Source: Fistularia commersonii
Taxonomy: Eukaryota; Chordata; Actinopteri; Syngnathiformes; Fistulariidae
NCBI GenBank assembly: GCA_037954325.1
Contig: JBBMNZ010000034.1
Span: 5,981,501 to 6,045,500, forward strand
DNA: 64,000 bases
Direction: 5' to 3'
This document shows, one piece after another, positions 11,901-22,360 of the stretch (the stretch's first letter is position 1; every line of letters begins with the position of its first letter). The notes below the pieces were generated by a model, which was given only the letters and a program-made list of their open reading frames with translations, was not told the DNA's origin and did not search any database. The translations under genes and the position numbers were made by a program.

Positions 11901-13597
11901 TCAAAACCGATAACAATTCCTGTGATTTGTGGTCACAGGAGTGACAACTGAGACGCGTCCAAGTGCTGCTGTCATTGTGGGAGTACGCAAGGTCAGCCAG
12001 GACACATAATCAACTGTATCTTCACCATACCCTGCCACCTCAGCCATCTGCGTCAGTCAGACAACTGTAAAGTTATGTTTAACCGGAGGAGCAGAAGCCA
12101 AGAACAGGGAGACATACAGAAACTGCATACCAGTGTAAGCCCTACCCGTGTACTATGCTAATACTTAATTTTAAGTGGTATTTAACACTCAAATGATTTT
12201 ATCCCCGGGTTCATGGAAGAAGCATCTACATTATCCCACGGGACATTAAATAACATTTGAATAATATTTTTTTATATATTGGTTGTTTTATACATTAAGA
12301 GGCTGCCCTTCATTTTCCATGGCAAAAAATGGAAAAATCTATTGCTGGAAAGACAATATGAAACATGAACTGAGCCCTTTACCAAACATTTATGACAGAT
12401 CAGTAAAAGAAATGCATTGCAATTGTATGCTTAAGTCCAGGTGCATTTAAGTAAGGCCTAGTGAACTTCCAATTCTGCCTCTGCTTAGATCTTCTAATGA
12501 AAAATACATGTATTTGTGTAAAAAAAAAAAAAAACAGAAAAATAACCAAGGATTAAATCATCTTGCATGGCTGATGCCCCTGGGAAGCCTCCTGAGGCTA
12601 TGTATGGATAATCCGGTCAAGTATACGGATGACAGAAAAACATAAATTGCATATTAACCCAGAAAAAGGGCGCGGCACGGAGCACATGCCGTTTTATTAA
12701 GTGCACTTATGGATAGCGAGGGAGTGTCTGACCTTGGGACAGCCACGGACTGAGCACAGCAGTTTTGTGGTGTATCCAACTGTAGCAGCACGGTCGCTGA
12801 GAGCAGTAGTGAATTTGGGGGCCTCACTGAAGTCGTGTTCCAGGTATTCAGAGGGCTTGTGGACAATTCCTGAAATGACAAAGCAGGGGGCAAAGTATTA
12901 TTTGCATGTTTACAATGCCGGAGTACGTGCCAGTACATGTTAGTAAATACCCTCAACACTCGAAAGCCGCTGCCCTCAAGTGACATACTCGAACTGCAGA
13001 TCAAGAACAAGCTTATTCAATATACTCTTTGCATATCGGATGTAAGTACTTCAAATATCTTTGTATAATATTTCTGCATACTGAAGATTTGCTTCCTACT
13101 AGTAAAGACATTATGTATGGCCCTACTGTTACAATAAAAGCACATGCTTCTCCAGTTAAAAAATAGATACTCAAAAGTGCATTTCACTTATTGAAAGAAA
13201 CATTGAAAAAAATTAAAAAATATTTTCTTTTTCAGGGTTTGAATTTTTGGGCACAAGACATTTCTGATATCAATGTTGATGCAACTCCTTGTCTTTGTGT
13301 GCTGACGACATCCATGCCTCCGTAGTGCTAAACTAGGATTTGTGTGCATGTATTCGTGATGTCACTAGTTCTGGCCACAGGCCTGACTATTGGGAAATTT
13401 ACACATTCATCCACAAGAAGTTGTGGATGAAACAAGGGTTAAAGTTAGCGTATATGCTATCTTTACGTACAGTAACTTATCTTCAAATATAACAGGGGAC
13501 TGACTCACTGGAAAGGGCCGAAACAACCAGAGAAACAAAACTATTTCACTGGACACCGCTGTGGAATATAAGGATAGAGATGATAAATCCTTCTGTT

Positions 13598-13683
<86 letters not shown>

Positions 13684-16600
13684 AGCACACTCGGTAGAAA
13701 CAACATTTGCCTGGCTGGCGGTCTTTATACTGTCTGAGCCTCTTAAATTTCATTTTAGCAGTGGTTGAGGTCCTGCCAAGAGTGTTACCTACTTATAAAT
13801 AAAACAGTGCCACAAACATTTCCGTACTCAAGTCTCCCCTTGAACCACCAACATGCACATGCACACGCATGCATAAGGCTCCCACAGAAGCTCATTAAAA
13901 TAAAGTCACCGCAGTGTCATCTTCATGGCGGCATCTGCTGTTAAAACCGCTCAGCACATCAAGGGGACAAGCCAAGAGAAACCAATAAAACCGAACGGAA
14001 AGCCACCTGTCTTCTGGATGTTGGCCACGCCTTTAGTTACAGCGCTGCTCTCACTGATGCCCACTTGGTTCTCCGCAAACACCCTGAAGTTATATGAGTT
14101 TCCCATGATGAGGTCTGAGATGGTGGCACTCAGTCTGTGATAGTGTTCCAGCACCGTGAACCATTCCTGGAACACACAGACAAACGATACTGGGGATGAA
14201 CGCAAGAATGTAAAATTGAATTATTGAGTTATATTACTGAATCTCAAGTCATGTGCAACATTCTGCCAGTTAATGCTAGTTATTAAGTCCACTTATTTTA
14301 TCCAATCAATCGCACTTAAATCTGTCTCTTCCTTCCACTGTTTTACATAATAAAAATTATGTGATATTTTATGATTGTGCTTTATTAATGTTTGGTTTCA
14401 GACAAAGTGACCAACACAACATCACAACGTCGTCTCATAACTGTTATATCAAAATAGCCCCAATATGCTCAGCATTACTATTAAAACAATAAATGTTTAT
14501 GAGTATATCTTTGTGTTTCCAGCAAGGCAATAGAGGCGATCTCGGGAAGAAAAGAGATAGAACAAAATAAAGTATGTGTTTATGTGTGAACTCATACCCC
14601 AGTCTTCCTGTCAGCCTTCTGGACAGTGTATCCAGTAACTTCTGTGTTACCGTTATCCTTTGGAGGGGTCCATTCAAGAGCAGCGTTGAATCCCCAGGTG
14701 TCCACCAGCTTTATGCTGGTAGGAGGCCCAGGCAGCTCTAAGGAGTCAGATTCATTGATACTGTTCATTTAAAAAATGGGATCATAAACAAAATGTGTTC
14801 AACAAGGCATGAAACATTTTAGCAGTATAAAAAACGGTTTTGTATGGGGACACTTCAAAAGCACAGTCAGAGATCAGGCGTTGCTGTTAGAGGTGTGATC
14901 TATACCAATGAGTGTTTGGATTTGTCACGCAGCAAGTCACAGCTCTTAAAACCCACAGATGAACGTGTCAGATCCAAGGCTAGCTCGGCATAGCTGCCGG
15001 TTAGATGTAAAATCATTCTCATGTCGCACCCGACGTTTTTTTTTTTCACACTCTGCACGTATTTATATAAATTCTTCACCGCACGTAAACGCCTCGTGTG
15101 ACTCACCAACAATCTGCAGGGTGAGTAACGCTTTGTCCTCAAAGCTGTCCACCTTCACAGTCATCTCGTAAATACCAGAGTCGTCTCTCTGAGCTGCTCG
15201 GATAAATATGATGCTGTCCTTGTCGCTGTTCCTGTTGTTGACCCTCTTTAGATCCAAAGGCTGACCGTCTTTAAGCCAGGACACCAAGGGTTTGGGTTTT
15301 CCCTGATGTTACGGGGGGAAAACAGGATAAGAGGATGCAACACGGTCCACAGTTCGAGTCTTATTTACGGGATTGTGGGATGTGAAACAAAGCTTACAAC
15401 AAAGGGGATGACCAGGTTGACCTGCTCTCCGACCTGCTTGACGCAGCAGGACCGGAGGTGACGCGGCAGACGGATCTTGGGACGATCTGAAACGAGACAA
15501 AGGGTTGAGCCCAGTGTGGCCTTCGGTGGCCTCATAAAATCCATATCGGTGTTTTAGAGTAATTGTCGGTTGCAATTGCCGGCAAAAAAAAAAATAACAC
15601 AAGCAGGTTCGCGTTAATCAGAATAACATGATTCAGGCCAGACTCGGGCATAGAGCGTTCTTAAAATCATTGATCATTCACAAATTATTATTAGTTGAGA
15701 ATAGCTTTATGTTTAATATGTTGAACTCAGTACTTTCAATTTAGATTTAGTATTTATCGAAACTTTCTGGTTTAACTTGAGTGGAAAACATAATCGTATT
15801 CCTTTTATACCATATTGCTACTCCTATTTAACAATATAAGGGCATTTTATTGTGTTACAATTATGGCTACGGGACCACAAGACTGGTAATCTCTATGAAG
15901 GACAAAATCTTTTTGGGAATGTCAGTATCTGGGCAGATAGAGGCAAAAGAAAGACACGCTGCCCTTAAAATAGCTTTCGGTCTTGAATGAACCCTGACAC
16001 GTGACCCCAATAATTACACACAAAGAATCAGGGAGAGGATGTCATCACTTTCAGCTGATGCACGCTACCATGACGCCCCAGAAACCGTAGATATCCAAAT
16101 CACCCCCCCATCGCCACGTCCCGGCTCTGGCTGTAAATGAAATCAAATGCATGCAATCCACGCTGCGGGATATTTTTTGGTCCAGGCTTGGCCCAAAGTA
16201 TCAGGTATGGCATCTCTTGCATAGTTCCACATAAGCTGCAAATGTCTGAAAAGCTCTTTGGGCTTAGAAGATATTAAAAAAAATATGCAACTGCTGTCTC
16301 ATCACCCCAACCTGCTGCAACCCTGTCCGCTCAAAATGTCTTCTGATATTGAAGAATCAATTTCCTGCCAATTCATTTTGGCATCTCTGTTCACTCCATT
16401 TCCATCAGGATTCTAAGCAACTCTGTCTTATCCTCCTAATATCCAAACATCGGTCAGAGTTACTTGGGCTCCGAGGCAAAATGCATTCCAAGCTTCTGGA
16501 ACCTGGTAATGCGGTCTACATCCAGATTTGGCTCAAATAGTAATTCCCAGAAATCCAAACTGTTCCAAGTAACGCCATAGAAACAAGCAGACAGCAAGTC

Positions 16601-19600
16601 CTCCTGCGCTGTATCTATAATCAGTATTAGTCTCTGGATAAATGTCTCTAAAAGAGGCTTTGAGTCAATGTAGGGCAGCATGTCTTAATCAAACAGTTGT
16701 AAATGTAGATGGGTGTCTGGTCAGGACAGCATGTAACTGACACACAGCTGAATTTAACTCCCAGAAGCCAACAAGGATCCATCAATTAGGCTTGGGTTTC
16801 ACCGCTATCAGTCGACCTGCAGTTCTTAGGTGCATGACCACATTTCTCCAGCGAGCATTCCTGTTTGCGCACAGCCGCTTGAACCTCAACCAGGAAAAAT
16901 GCAGTAGGCTGTCCTTCAGAGCGTAAACAACCATGTCATGTCAGCTCAGGTTCAATAGCTGTATCCCAGTTTAGGTGCCGCATCCTTTAGAGGGCTCCTT
17001 CACTTGTGCAAAGAAATCTATTTTTTTTCTTAATTTATTGCTGTCAGTGATCGGCTTCCCAACAATGCAACCAATACCTGTTTTCTGTTGGAGAACTTGA
17101 TGTTATTTTAGAAAAAAAGAAAAAAAAAGATTCCACAAGAATCCCGTCAGTACTGGTCTCAGTTCAGTCGATTATTAATCTGTATTTCTCGCACTTCAAG
17201 TTCGAACCCACTGACGTTCATACGCCATTCAAGAACTCCTCTAAAGTAGGTAACTACCAAGGCTGCTTGTCGATGCAATCAGAAGAGGAAGAAAAGCTTT
17301 TTTATACAAATAGAATCCGCTGTATTTGGCAAACATTCAAAGCAAATAACATTCATGTTTAACAAAGGCCTCGACTGTGTGCTTTAATAAAAGACAGTTC
17401 AATACTCCTGGAAATCTGTATCACAGACAACGGAAAAGTCTGCTTCAACAAAGCGTCGCTTTATTTTTTAAATAAACCACAGAACTGGATATTCAAGGTG
17501 TAATGATACTATCGATACACATCTGAAATGCATTTGAACGGTGATCAGCCATCATTTCTTCTGCTCGGGGATTTGGTGAGTTTTACACATCTAATATTCT
17601 AGGGTTTTGAGAACCAACCGATGACTCAACCTTGCCTCATGGTATTTCAGAGAAACATTTTTCTGCTGATCCATTCCATAGTCAGCAATCCGAATACATT
17701 GAAACTGTGAGAAAAACGAGTATTTTTCACATCCTGTTTACATTACTCAAGCTATACATCTGCAGCACTCCGTGCATAAAACATGGGAAGAAAAGCAGGA
17801 CGGTGTACAAAGGTGATGCATGTAAGATTCGTTTCTGTTATAGATCAATCAACTGAAATGTTTTCTGTGATCTAAGCTGCAGTAGGAGCTCCTTCCAGAG
17901 ACTCCCACCACACAGATGTCTCGCAATGAACTACCACGCATGCAGCAGTAAGGCAGGCAGATAGAACTATATTACGCTGCTTCACGTGTTCTGAGTATAT
18001 CTTAAAATATACATATATGTAATATGTCTACAGTGTACATTTTTCGCTGTTAGGCCTCGGGACAGTGCATGGTGCTGAATCAGCTGTTTATGTGATAGCA
18101 CAAGAGCAGGAATCCAGCTCCACAAATAGAGAAATATCATAAGTATTGCCTGGAATTTTATTTGTTATGGCTGCAAGTAATATTACGAATGTAGAGGAAA
18201 GCTTGGAAGAGTTTTATATTATGCCTCAAAATTCTGGGAGAGAAAAAGACTGGGAAAAAATATGCATATTTTCATATTTATTTCACCTGCGTAGACTTTT
18301 CTACATAGCAAGGGGCAATTCTATTATACCCCAATTTCTTTACTTTGCCAGTCTTCATTTTGTATGAAATTTGCACAATATTCTTCTTTTCATTCTATCC
18401 CTCCACTAAACTCCTGCCCAATGCACTGTAAATTTCAGAAAAATCCATACTGTTGGAGAAAATCTTGCAACTACATTAAAATATGAGCCAAGTTGTTGCT
18501 ACCAAGTAATAAAATCATAAATGCAAATAATAATTCGGTGACCATACTGATAATGTGTGTACATGATGGTGAAAACAAGATTTATGGCCAATGAAAGGTC
18601 TTGTCGGCACCTGTAAGATTTATGTGCATCCATCTGTGCAGTTCATCTAAAACCTTGCCAGTTAATACCACCTCTACCTCCTTAGTATTAACATGGGTAT
18701 TTTAAGGATAGGTCACAAGATACCGTCACAGGCCTTTTTATTACGAGGCAAAAATCATATCAAATAACAGAGGGGTTTTATGTGTATTACAAGAACATTT
18801 GATTTGGGCTGGAATACAGTGGATTAACTTAGAGGTCAAATCAAGCTGCAGAATGCAATTTCTGGATATGCAGTAATTTTACAGTGATACTCATATAAAT
18901 CTACATGTAGGAGACCTACAGTGCCTGCCTATTTGCCGTCCTGATTTTTGGTACAAGTGAATTTTTATTGTGGGCCATTTGATGGACAAAAGTTTTTTTT
19001 TTTTTTTTTGGAATCATAACTTACATCTATCACGAAAAAAGGAACGGTGCTGTGATCTGCTTGTTTCTTACCCGCAATCTCACGGACGGTCACAGGCTCG
19101 GCAAGTGAGGCGGGCTCACTTCGGCCACCAGGGTTTACCGCCACCACGCGCACCAGCAGCCTGTCACCCGCAGTCAGATTCTTGATGCTGTAGCGGTTAG
19201 CTGTGGTCAGCTCCTCGTTCGCTCCGATCCAGTCCGTGGCTGCAAAGAAAACCAATGGTCATTATGCACATTTTGATTTTAATTCAAATGTTGGCGCCTG
19301 CAATCCTTTGTTTACCTCATCCATCCAGAAGCTGTTTAAATGATTAAGGTATCACATCCCTTTATGAGACACGTTAAATGGTTTATCATCTGTCGACACA
19401 TGTTTACAAACAACCTGACCATAAGGAGTACACTTTGGCTGCCCCGGTGAAATCTCAGTAGGGATACTGTCATCTGAGCAAACAACCCCTTCTAAAAGTG
19501 GTGTCTGGAAGTCCAGTAACAGCCGGTGAAATGCTGACTGCCGTATACGGCCTGAACCCAGCTTTGCCCCCGGATAGTCTGGGGACAGGTGCAGCCTCGC

Positions 19601-22098
19601 AGCCCTACATACTGTAGTTACAAGCACAAACGCGATGCACACAAAATATGTTTACAAGCGGTTGCATCACTTACTTCCGTCCTTGCAGTATTCGATGGTG
19701 TATCCATCCAGGCCGGAGTCTCCGATGGTCTCTGGAGTCGTCCAGTTTATGGTGAGGCTGGAGTCATTCACATCCTCCACAGAAACTCCCAATGGAGCGC
19801 TGGTGGGGACTGAGGAGGGTTTAATTGGTGTCAATTATTGAAAGGTCAAGTGGACAGTGTGTGAAACTAACTAAGTAGGACAAAAAAAATTGTGCAAGAT
19901 TTGATGTTGAATATAATTCTAAAAAATGTCCATATCCATGATTCATCATCATCTCATTTAACACCTGAATCATTTAATTACGTTTTGTCTGCTGGTGTCC
20001 AATTTGTCATTCCGGGGTTTTGGGTTTAACTCCTGACAATCGAAAAAAAACCTGCACTCGACCTCGACTGGGTCTTCAAAGCGGGACAAAGCTCGAAGTA
20101 CAGCGTGCATCTCACAATTACCTGCAGGAGGTGGGGGGGTAGGAGCCTTGGGTGGTTCCTCAACTGCAACAACCTCTGCTGGAGCAGCTAGCGTTATAAA
20201 AGCGGGGGGGGGGTTAATGTTGCTATGGAAACAAAAACCAGCAATGAGGACCTCATAAACATCAGTGAAAGTGGGGTGAAGGGACACAGAGATAAGAAAT
20301 TCATTGGTCCTCAGAGCTGGAGAAAGGCATGATTGATTGCAATTTATTGATTTTAATAAAGCTGTTGTTTTATTTGCGAATTATTCCTCAATTGAGGAAG
20401 TCTAAATGCCACTGTTTACCATCTTCAGTAGCAGGAACATCTGTAGCGGGAGCAGCACCGCTGTCTTCAGCAGAAGCAACGGCAGTGGGAGCATCAGCTA
20501 GCATTGAAAAGCCATTTGGGAAGCTAGTTAGTGATTTAAATGACGACATCACACATTCAGGAAAACTGTTTCAAGTTTATGAAAATGTAATAAACTAAAA
20601 CAAGCCAAAAAAAAAAAGTTAGTGAATAACAATTTCCACATGAGAGACATCTGACACACAACCACAGAAATGCTCAGACTGTAATTTCAGTTGAGACCAC
20701 AGGTCACGAACCACACACACACACACCCACACCCACACACAAACAGACAACATGTGTTACAACTCGTGTTTTTGCACATCGCCGTGGGTTTTTACCTTCA
20801 GGGGCAGTTGATGAGTCGGCTCCTTCGTTAGTGGCTGCGGCATCGGCTTGGGGTTAGAGGTTGCACGTATATGTTAGATGGCAAAATCATTACCGGTCAT
20901 TGTGCGGCAGAGGTCAAAGATTCCAGCGACACTTGTAACATAGAGCAGCTTTATTTATAGAGTGTAACAATTCTGTACTTAAAGTGTTTCAAGAATCTTT
21001 GAGCAAAACATCCCCTCTTTCTTATTTGCATCTTGTTAGAAAGTAAAATTGTACCATATTGCACCCACCAGATATGTACTGCACTACCAAGAACTGGTGA
21101 GCAGATAATTACTGTGGGAAAAGAGCGTCCTTTTTCTCTGAAAAGATGCGGGGTGAGGAAGAGCAGTAGAGCAAGGAGGAAAAAATATTTCGTACAGCTG
21201 GGTGGCGATCATGTGTGAAAAGCAGCTGCTGTCAGTGTTGCAGGCTGCTAGTTTATTTCCTACAGGAACTGATTCTGTAGACTTTCGAATTTTTAGATAT
21301 CTTGTGGTTATGCACTGATTTGTAAATTTTAGACGTCATTAAATCGAAGCATACATTGTATTTCAAGGTATTTGTCACACGTTAATGGAGAAAATGCTGA
21401 AAGCTGCTTTTAAGTTTGGTCATTTCAAAGTCAACGTTTAACTGAAGAGCCAACCAGCATCATTTCATTTCCGAGAATCTAAGAATCTAATACAAACTGT
21501 TGTCCTCACATGTCTTAAGAACTTGTTCGTTTCAGTCCTCTCATGTGGGTATTTTGTAAAAGACTGATCTCAACTACGCATAGTCTTTTAAGTTTTTCTC
21601 AGTAATTCTTTTTTTCAATTAGATTTTTTCTGTTTGTTTTCTGCTAAAATGAATAAATAAATCAATGAATAAATAATATAAAGTGTTTCATTCGGGTTTG
21701 TTTTTTTTTTTGAAGTGAGGTCTTCAAAATTAAATAAAAAAAAGAGAATAAAAAAAACAAAAATGAATAAATAACACTGTCGATTTGTTCCTTGCGTGTG
21801 ATTCAAAAAAACAAATGTTTTCAGAAAAAAATGAATAAATAAATTCAAAAAGGAAAAGAAAGGCCCTTGACACACTTTGTTTTGCTTGTCAAGTAAAAGT
21901 TGCGTCTCACGGCGTCCCCGCGGTACCTGGAGGAGCGCTTGCTTCCGCAGCGGGGGCGTCCTCTGCCGGGGCGGCGGGCGGTGCTTCCTCCGCGGCCGCT
22001 GGAGCGGGTTCCGGCTCCGGGGCGGGTTCGGGGGCTTTCACGGTCACGGCAGCCTTCTTGGCTGGCGACTTCTTGATGGGCGCAGGTTTGCCTGGCAT
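8914..22098 (-). CDS. mybph: Myosin-binding protein H, 13 coding exons, complete
   Basis: MYBPH is a thick-filament-associated protein of the vertebrate sarcomere A-band, related to the C-terminal half of myosin-binding protein C (family knowledge). The exons sum to 1605 nt, giving 534 residues. Residues 1-122 are Pro/Ala/Glu-rich. They are followed by Fn3 (about 123-222), Ig (about 224-318), Fn3 (about 320-417) and Ig (about 425-526), the C7-C10-like order of MYBPH. Strong family matches include EWFTVLEHYH, ISDLIMGNSYNFRVFAENQ, DFSEAPKF and LEIRKPCSFDGGVYTCRAKN. The absence of upstream Ig domains rules out a full myosin-binding protein C. Zebrafish has mybpha and mybphb; which one this is cannot be decided here. 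It is transcribed in the same direction as nav1, downstream of it. Confidence 0.95.
9073..9259 (-). CDS. mybph: mybph exon 12, rest of Ig domain 2
   Basis: This exon encodes PKIEWLKNQMIIGDDPKYRQ, SNQGICSLEIRKPCSFDGGV and YTCRAKNAQGEATVSCKLEV plus K. The Ig F-strand YTC is present. Confidence 0.96.
9760..9984 (-). CDS. Candidate alternative last exon in mybph intron 11
   Basis: An open frame of 74 codons plus TAG follows a pyrimidine-rich stretch and an AAAG acceptor. It begins KRRRPHMFRVSPMVEPNSSE and ends SGEVLGYSYSTEL. Its phase 0 start matches the phase 0 end of mybph exon 11. An ATTAAA lies at 9613-9618 on the minus strand. I do not recognise the sequence; the basic start and the Ser/Thr/Tyr-rich body look like a receptor cytoplasmic tail. 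It could be chance. Confidence 0.25.
   Translation of the reverse strand, partial: KRRRPHMFRVSPMVEPNSSEMHELRCNSITGVTSHEARPMGSSRKSTQADSYWSQSSTYPVSGEVLGYSYSTEL
10143..10167. repeat. (ATA)n microsatellite in mybph intron 11
   Basis: Eight trinucleotide units are followed by a longer ATT-rich tract to about 10290. Confidence 0.85.
12733..12869 (-). CDS. mybph: mybph exon 11, start of Ig domain 2
   Basis: This exon encodes IVHKPSEYLEHDFSEAPKFT, ALSDRAATVGYTTKLLCSVR and GCPK. It ends in phase 0, so it can join either exon 12 or the candidate alternative last exon at 9760-9984. Confidence 0.94.
13601..13681. repeat. (AC)n microsatellite, 81 bp
   Basis: This is an uninterrupted run of about 40 AC units in mybph intron 10. 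It is the longest pure dinucleotide run in the window. Confidence 0.97.
14007..14166 (-). CDS. mybph: mybph exon 10, second half of Fn3 domain 2
   Basis: This exon encodes EWFTVLEHYHRLSATISDLI, MGNSYNFRVFAENQVGISES and ending NIQKT. It is close to human MYBPH. Confidence 0.96.
14598..14737 (-). CDS. mybph: mybph exon 9, first half of Fn3 domain 2
   Basis: This exon encodes LPGPPTSIKLVDTWGFNAAL, EWTPPKDNGNTEVTGYTVQK and ADRKTG, strongly matching MYBPH/MYBPC Fn3 sequence. Confidence 0.95.
15107..15302 (-). CDS. mybph: mybph exon 8, rest of Ig domain 1
   Basis: This exon encodes GKPKPLVSWLKDGQPLDLKR, KDSIIFIRAAQRDDSGIYEM and TVKVDSFEDKALLTLQIV. The DSGIYEMTV motif is the Ig F strand, which in this family lacks the usual cysteine. 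Confidence 0.95.
15398..15486 (-). CDS. mybph: mybph exon 7, start of Ig domain 1
   Basis: This exon encodes RPKIRLPRHLRSCCVKQVGE and QVNLVIPFV. The order and RHLR...VGE pattern match MYBPH. The adjacent cysteines in RSCCVKQ replace a different pair in the human protein as I recall it. Confidence 0.92.
15487..19071 (-). other. mybph intron 6 (3.6 kb)
   Basis: This is the largest mybph intron, splitting Fn3 domain 1 from Ig domain 1. I see no exon, transposon or long repeat in it. Confidence 0.6.
19072..19239 (-). CDS. mybph: mybph exon 6, second half of Fn3 domain 1
   Basis: This exon encodes TDWIGANEELTTANRYSIKN, LTAGDRLLVRVVAVNPGGRS and EPASLAEPVTVREIA. It completes the Fn3 fold. Confidence 0.93.
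19675..19809 (-). CDS. mybph: mybph exon 5, first half of Fn3 domain 1
   Basis: This exon encodes PTSAPLGVSVEDVNDSSLTI, NWTTPETIGDSGLDGYTIEY and CKDG, a typical Fn3 A-C strand pattern with its conserved tryptophan. Confidence 0.93.
20122..20187 (-). CDS. mybph: mybph exon 4, small Pro-rich cassette
   Basis: This 66-nt phase 1-1 exon encodes APAEVVAVEEPPKAPTPPPP and A. It is the third consecutive small symmetrical exon and leads straight into the first Fn3 domain. Confidence 0.82.
20420..20497 (-). CDS. mybph: mybph exon 3, small Ala-rich cassette
   Basis: This 78-nt phase 1-1 exon encodes DAPTAVASAEDSGAAPATDV and PATED. It has a GCTAG acceptor, like the next exon. Confidence 0.78.
20796..20846 (-). 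CDS. mybph: mybph exon 2, small Ala-rich cassette
   Basis: This 51-nt exon encodes about 17 residues (DAAATNEGADSSTAPE). Phase 1 at both ends makes it symmetrical and skippable. No domain is recognisable. Confidence 0.75.
20847..21926 (-). other. mybph intron 1
   Basis: The half nearest exon 1 (about 21600-21860) is rich in T-runs and AATAAATA-like sequence. No other feature is visible. Confidence 0.6.
21927..22098 (-). CDS. mybph: mybph exon 1, start codon and Pro/Ala-rich N-terminus
   Basis: The ATG is at 22096-22098 and the product begins MPGKPAPIKKSPAKKAAVTV. The rest is Pro/Ala/Glu-rich with APEPAPEPEPAPAAAEE. A longer in-frame reading upstream lacks an ATG. The donor is GTACCG. GC content is high relative to the flanking intron. 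Confidence 0.92.
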
Positions 22099-22156
22099 CG
22101 TGCACAAGGACGACCGGTCATCCGCTTAAAGGCGCCAACAGTGTCTTAGTTAATAC

Positions 22157-22165
22157 ATATATATA
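22157..22165 (-). promoter_or_regulatory. TATA-like box of mybph
   Basis: The minus strand reads CTGTATATATATG here, about 60-70 nt upstream of the mybph ATG. This places a start site near 22130 and a short 5' UTR. An E-box-like CAGATG lies at about 22227-22232, which would suit a muscle gene, but such hexamers are common. Confidence 0.4.
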
Positions 22166-22354
22166 CAGTCCTGGTGAGAGGTTGGTGGGCTTGCGGGGAA
22201 CTCCACCCATTCCCCGACTTACATTACAGATGGGCGATCACGACACTCAGCATCCCGTCCACGCATCATCGTGTGAGGAGCGCGTCTTTGGCGCACCCGT
22301 GTGGATAAAGGTATATAGGTAGACGAAAAACATGGTGATGAGGAATGGCATGAT

Positions 22355-22360
22355 TTTATT
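22355..22360 (-). terminator. Candidate distal nav1 poly(A) signal
   Basis: The forward strand reads tttatt, which is AATAAA on the minus strand. It lies about 2.5 kb after the nav1 stop and just upstream of mybph. Confidence 0.35.

Noticed and set aside
13407..13768. Frames encoding VCVCVC or THTHTH runs
   Set aside because: They are translations of the AC microsatellite.
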